Below, one piece after another: positions 60,487 to 64,000 of a stretch of 64,000 nucleotides of DNA. The notes under the pieces were generated by a model. It searched no databases. It was not told the origin of the DNA and saw nothing but the letters and a program-made list of their open reading frames with translations. Every line of letters starts with the position of its first letter. Position 1 is the stretch's first letter. The translations under genes were made by a program, and so were the position numbers. The DNA lies in assembly GCA_052034625.1 (NCBI GenBank), contig JBPOII010000022.1, forward strand, positions 1-64,000, written 5' to 3'. The DNA is from JAVBLP01 sp052034625. Lineage in GTDB: Bacteria > Elusimicrobiota > Endomicrobiia > Endomicrobiales > Endomicrobiaceae.

Positions 60487-60987
60487 TTACTTGAATATTT
60501 TGTATGAAATATTTCCTGCCGTAAGAAGTTTTACTACTTTCCATTTAGCTACTTTATCTCTCCAGTGTTCTCTGTAATATAGTATAAACCTTTTTAAAAT
60601 GAAAAATATCGGGATAAAAAGAATAATTGAGATGATAATACTGCCCATTACCACAGTATTATTAAAACGGGTAAACGGAAGAAGCGGCAGATTATATAGA
60701 TAAGTCCACAGCGGTATAAGAAAATCAGCATTTAAAACAATATATCCGACCTTATCTGCAAGAGGGTCTATGAGAAGCCCGACAAGAGCAAAGATACCGG
60801 AAAAAATAAAAGCAGAGCCTATATTAACTCTTAAAAGCATTATTATGATAAAAATAATACATTTCATCAAAAGCCCCGGGACCAGCCCGAGAAAAACACC
60901 AAGAGCTGCTCCGGCCGCGACTTGATTTGGAGAAATGTCTGTCTGTAAAATCTTAAGGATTTTCTTTATAATATTTACAAAAAACAC
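60487..60987 (-). CDS. TIGR03546/DUF2062-like integral membrane protein
   Basis: 166 residues with three or four membrane helices. The motif 'SPNQVAAGAALGVFLGLVPG' is typical of TIGR03546 and the related DUF2062 proteins. The start is GTG at 60987 with a strong GGAGG site. It is separated by 13 nt from the TIGR03545 gene, suggesting the two products act together. Confidence 0.82.
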   Translation of the reverse strand: MFFVNIIKKILKILQTDISPNQVAAGAALGVFLGLVPGLLMKCIIFIIIMLLRVNIGSAFIFSGIFALVGLLIDPLADKVGYIVLNADFLIPLWTYLYNLPLLPFTRFNNTVVMGSIIISIILFIPIFFILKRFILYYREHWRDKVAKWKVVKLLTAGNISYKIFK

Positions 60988-60998
60988 TTTTCCTCCGA

Positions 60999-61640
60999 TT
61001 AGCTGACTATTTGTATTATTTCTTCCGGTTTTGAAACTATATAATCAGGCGAGAATTTATTTATCCGCTCCTGCGTGGAATAACCGTAAAGGACAGCAAT
61101 TGAAGCCACTCCCGCTGCCTTAGCGGCTTTAAAATCATTATCGCTGTCGCCTATCATAACCGTTTTTTTAAGATCCGATCCTGTCAGTTTCACTAGATCT
61201 AAAATAGGTTTCGGATCTGGCTTTTTTACTCCGGCAGTATCGCCGCCCCACACTTCAACAAAATAATCCGCAAGATCAAGTCTCTTTAGTATCTCATAAG
61301 AGAAGATTTCCGTTTTGTTGGAAAGAATAGCCATTTTTTTAGTTTTAAGGGCTTCCAACATTTCTTTTATTCCTTTATAAGGCAGTGTCGTATCGGTAAG
61401 ACATTTTTCATAATGGAATTTGAATCTTTCAAAAGCTTGTCTGTGTATCTCTTCGCTTTTTTCAGGAACAACTCTATCTACAAGCGCCCTTACTCCGCTG
61501 CCGAGATATGAACGAACTTTTTGAATCGTAAGCGGCTCAAAACCAAACTCCTGTCTTACGCAGTTCACGGCAGTTGTAATGTCGCATTGTGAATCTACTA
61601 TTGTCCCGTCAAGATCAAAAATTAGAAAATCAAAACCCAT
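60999..61640 (-). CDS. gph: HAD hydrolase, phosphoglycolate phosphatase-like
   Basis: 213 residues. HAD motifs: 'FDLDGTIVDS' (nucleophile Asp), 'ILSNKTE', the Lys in 'KKPDPKP', and 'MIGDSDNDFKAA'. A helical cap of type C1 lies between the first two. It is closest to the Gph group, which removes 2-phosphoglycolate, but related sugar-phosphate or pyrophosphate phosphatases look alike. It lies 6 nt after the glycogen phosphorylase gene. Confidence 0.8.
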   Translation of the reverse strand: MGFDFLIFDLDGTIVDSQCDITTAVNCVRQEFGFEPLTIQKVRSYLGSGVRALVDRVVPEKSEEIHRQAFERFKFHYEKCLTDTTLPYKGIKEMLEALKTKKMAILSNKTEIFSYEILKRLDLADYFVEVWGGDTAGVKKPDPKPILDLVKLTGSDLKKTVMIGDSDNDFKAAKAAGVASIAVLYGYSTQERINKFSPDYIVSKPEEIIQIVS

Positions 61641-61646
61641 AAATGT

Positions 61647-64000
61647 TTACTGCCACTTTATCATTTCAGGAATATATTGAACTTCTCCACCATACTGAGG
61701 CAGAACTCTGACGGTATAGCCGCACTGTCCCACCTTGTCTGTAAGTACTTTTCCTTCATAAATATAATAATCGCCTTCTTTTGAAACAAGCCTCATTTCA
61801 TCTATGGAAGGGTGGCTCATAACTTGTTTTGAATCCAGATAACCGCTATATATCTGAACACTAACATCGTCAGGCATAAGATTTCCGAGATATAGTTTTG
61901 CCTGAACTGTCATACTGTTGGTTATAGGTATTTCTTCTTTTACATTATCCTGCGAAGAAACTATTCTTATTGAATCCCAATTGTCTCGGACATTTGTAAA
62001 CCATGCTGCCTTCTTTTTAGCAGCTGCAAAATTATCTTTTGAAAGCTTATCATGTTCTATTGCTGACGGTATATAAAATTTCTTGGTATATTCTTCTATC
62101 ATTCTATTGGTATTAAATACCGGGCCGAGGGTACGCATCGCTGTTTTCATTTTCTTTATCCAGCCGCGTGGAATACCGTCGGTGCCTCTTGTAAAATATA
62201 GCGGTATGATCTCTTTCTCAAGAGTTTCATAGATAGCTTTACTTTCAACTTCATCTTGATATTCTCTGTCAGGATAGCGGTCTATCGAACCGATTATCCA
62301 ACCATTTTCACCATTGTATCCTTCGCACCACCAACCGTCAAGAACGCTGAAATTTATAACACCGTTAACAGCAGCTTTCATTCCGCTTGTTCCTGATGCT
62401 TCTTCCGGTCTAAGAGGATTATTAAGCCAGATATCCGCACCTTGTACAAGATAATGGGCAACATTCATATCATAATCTTCAAGGAAAACTACTTTATGCC
62501 TAAGTTCAGGATCACTTGAAAGGTGAACGATCTTTTTAATGATCTCTTTTCCATTATTGTCTTGGGGATGTGCTTTGCCGGCAATTATTATCTGAACCGG
62601 ATTTTCTTTATTTGTAAGTATCTTTTTTATTCTTTCAAGATCCCTAAAAATCAAATCACCTCTTTTATATGAAGCAAATCTTCTGGCAAAACCTATAGTC
62701 AAAGCTTCAGGATCAAGAACTTCATCTGCATAACTTATGGCTTTCTGAGAAGCTCCGCGTCTTTCAAGCTGGTTTCTTAGTCTTGCTCTTGCAAAAGAGA
62801 CAAGTCTTTCTCTTCTTCTTTCGTGGCTTCTCCAGAGTTCAGCATCAGGTATCTGCGTAACTCTTTTCCATATAGTATGGTCGGCAGGCTCGTCTTTCCA
62901 TGAAGAACCGAGATATCTGTCAAAAAGACCGGCAAATTCATAAGATATCCAAGTATTTGTATGTATGCCGTTAGTAATATGGGTTATAGGAACTTCTTTT
63001 CTTGGAAGATCAGGCCATATTGCTGACCACATTTCTCTTGATACTGTGGCATGCAGTCTGCTTACGCCGTTTGCTTTATTTGACATTCTCAATGCAAGAA
63101 TTGTCATAGAGAAATTTTCAGGGGTTGTTGATTTTATTTCCTTTACAGGGAAAGAACCGAGTTTCAAAAAGCTTTCTTTTGAAAAACCCAGCTTTTTGCA
63201 CATAGGTTCAAAATATTTCATTACAAGTTCATTTGAGAACATTTCATTACCCGCGGGAACCGGCGTATGGGTCGTAAATACACAGGTATTCTTTACAATT
63301 TGGAAAGCTTCCTCATGAGAAAGTCCATTATCTTCAATATATTCTCTCATCTTTTCAAAAAGTAAGAAGGCTGAATGTCCTTCATTAATATGTATTACTC
63401 CCGGATCTATTCCTAAAGCTTTAAGCAGTTTTACTCCGCCCATTCCAAGAACTATTTCCTGCCTTATTCTCATTTCTCTGTCGCCGCCATAAAGCTGACC
63501 GGTTATCTCTCTTACTTCTTTAGGATTTTTCTCATAATCGGTATCCAACAAATAAAGAGGAACTCTTCCTACTTGTAACTTCCATGCTCTTGCAAATATT
63601 TTCTGTTTTGGAGTATCAATTTCAACTTCTATACGGTTGCCTGCATCATCTTTAACAGGCTGTAAAGGCATATCTGCTAAGAAGTTTTCATTATATTCTT
63701 CCTGCTGCCAGCCGTCAAAACTTAAAAACTGTTTAAAATAACCGTATCTGTAAAGAAGACCTACTCCAACCAAAGGAAGTCCCATATCGCTTGCTGATTT
63801 AAGATGGTCCCCTGACAAGACACCAAGACCTCCGGAATAAATAGGAATGCTTTCATGAATTGCGAATTCCGTTGAAAAATATGCAAACTGCATATTTGCG
63901 TGTTCCGAGCATGAATCGGCAAACCATGTATTCATAGTCATATATTTATCAAGATCTTTCTTAACCCTTTCCATATGAGAAACAAAGCTGTCATCTTCGG
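61647..64000 (-). CDS. glgP: Alpha-glucan (glycogen) phosphorylase, 5' end beyond window
   Basis: At least 783 residues. The frame stays open upstream of the first ATG (63974) to the window edge, and codons there (EDDSFVSH) fit the family's usual 'DPEF' stretch, so the true start lies outside. It degrades alpha-1,4-glucan with phosphate to glucose 1-phosphate. Motifs: 'YFSTEFAIHESIPIYSGGLGVLSGDHLKSA', 'INEGHSAFL', and the PLP-lysine region 'EASGTSGMKAAVNG'. It is of the short, unregulated bacterial/archaeal type. Confidence 0.95.
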   Translation of the reverse strand, partial: EDDSFVSHMERVKKDLDKYMTMNTWFADSCSEHANMQFAYFSTEFAIHESIPIYSGGLGVLSGDHLKSASDMGLPLVGVGLLYRYGYFKQFLSFDGWQQEEYNENFLADMPLQPVKDDAGNRIEVEIDTPKQKIFARAWKLQVGRVPLYLLDTDYEKNPKEVREITGQLYGGDREMRIRQEIVLGMGGVKLLKALGIDPGVIHINEGHSAFLLFEKMREYIEDNGLSHEEAFQIVKNTCVFTTHTPVPAGNEMFSNELVMKYFEPMCKKLGFSKESFLKLGSFPVKEIKSTTPENFSMTILALRMSNKANGVSRLHATVSREMWSAIWPDLPRKEVPITHITNGIHTNTWISYEFAGLFDRYLGSSWKDEPADHTIWKRVTQIPDAELWRSHERRRERLVSFARARLRNQLERRGASQKAISYADEVLDPEALTIGFARRFASYKRGDLIFRDLERIKKILTNKENPVQIIIAGKAHPQDNNGKEIIKKIVHLSSDPELRHKVVFLEDYDMNVAHYLVQGADIWLNNPLRPEEASGTSGMKAAVNGVINFSVLDGWWCEGYNGENGWIIGSIDRYPDREYQDEVESKAIYETLEKEIIPLYFTRGTDGIPRGWIKKMKTAMRTLGPVFNTNRMIEEYTKKFYIPSAIEHDKLSKDNFAAAKKKAAWFTNVRDNWDSIRIVSSQDNVKEEIPITNSMTVQAKLYLGNLMPDDVSVQIYSGYLDSKQVMSHPSIDEMRLVSKEGDYYIYEGKVLTDKVGQCGYTVRVLPQYGGEVQYIPEMIKWQ

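Noticed and set aside
1..64000. CRISPR arrays, insertion sequences, prophage or integrative elements
   Set aside because: No direct-repeat array, transposase, integrase or phage gene is seen; gene content and strand use are uniform.

Overview
The window is AT-rich DNA from a Gram-negative (diderm) bacterium. It encodes OmpA-type and lipoprotein envelope proteins, many secreted proteins and a FlgD-like C-terminal domain. The gene content fits an anaerobic, possibly gut-associated lineage such as Elusimicrobiota (Endomicrobium-like): a B12-dependent ribonucleotide reductase, ThyX, a lipoprotein serpin, glycan-active enzymes and the TIGR03545/TIGR03546 pair. This placement is inferred from gene content only. 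I see no mobile element, phage or CRISPR array. Nearly everything is on the minus strand, except a short plus-strand block at 56.3-58.4 kb.

Layout. (1) 1-5.1 kb: secreted proteins, including a strongly promoted pilin-like protein next to a PapD-like chaperone. (2) 5.4-12.2 kb: one transcription unit with promoter and terminator, encoding a large outer-membrane barrel/OmpA protein plus secreted and lipoprotein subunits that share a carbohydrate-binding-like beta-sandwich. (3) 12.3-15.6 kb: two related clan GH-A glycosidases behind a tRNA-Val. (4) 15.9-33.8 kb: one continuous purine plus pyrimidine superoperon, purS-purL-purQ-(small membrane protein)-purD-purE-pyrR-pyrB-pyrC-pyrK-pyrD-pyrF-pyrE-(TIR-like protein)-purN-purB, ending in a large glycoside phosphorylase. 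(5) 33.9-40.3 kb: guaA and the phosphate transport set pstS-pstC-pstA-pstB-pstB-phoU. (6) 40.5-45.5 kb: nrdR-nrdJ, a serpin and a dCTP deaminase homologue. (7) 45.5-56.2 kb: tRNA-Lys and tRNA-Glu, then purA-carA-carB-thyX, a TMTC-like TPR membrane protein, a cation/proton antiporter and an orphan secreted protein, closed by a terminator. (8) 56.3-58.4 kb, plus strand: dCMP deaminase, an ECF sigma factor, its anti-sigma factor and a periplasmic coiled-coil protein. (9) 58.6-64.0 kb: TIGR03545, TIGR03546, a phosphoglycolate-phosphatase-like HAD protein and alpha-glucan phosphorylase, which runs off the right edge.

Together the genes give complete de novo UMP synthesis (carAB, pyrBCDKEF), most of the purine pathway (purS, L, Q, D, E, N, B, A and guaA) and deoxynucleotide supply (nrdJ, dCMP deaminase, thyX). 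The most notable signals are losses of key residues. CarA has lost the His and Glu of its glutaminase triad. The Dcd homologue has Ser in place of the catalytic Glu. A TIR-like protein inside the nucleotide operon lacks the expected catalytic Glu. The two adjacent PstB ATPases have complementary defects: one lacks LSGGQ, the other lacks the Q-loop Gln and H-loop His. A heterodimer of the two would have one intact and one dead ATP site. I checked the CarA, PstB and Dcd substitutions by reading the codons in the nucleotide sequence.
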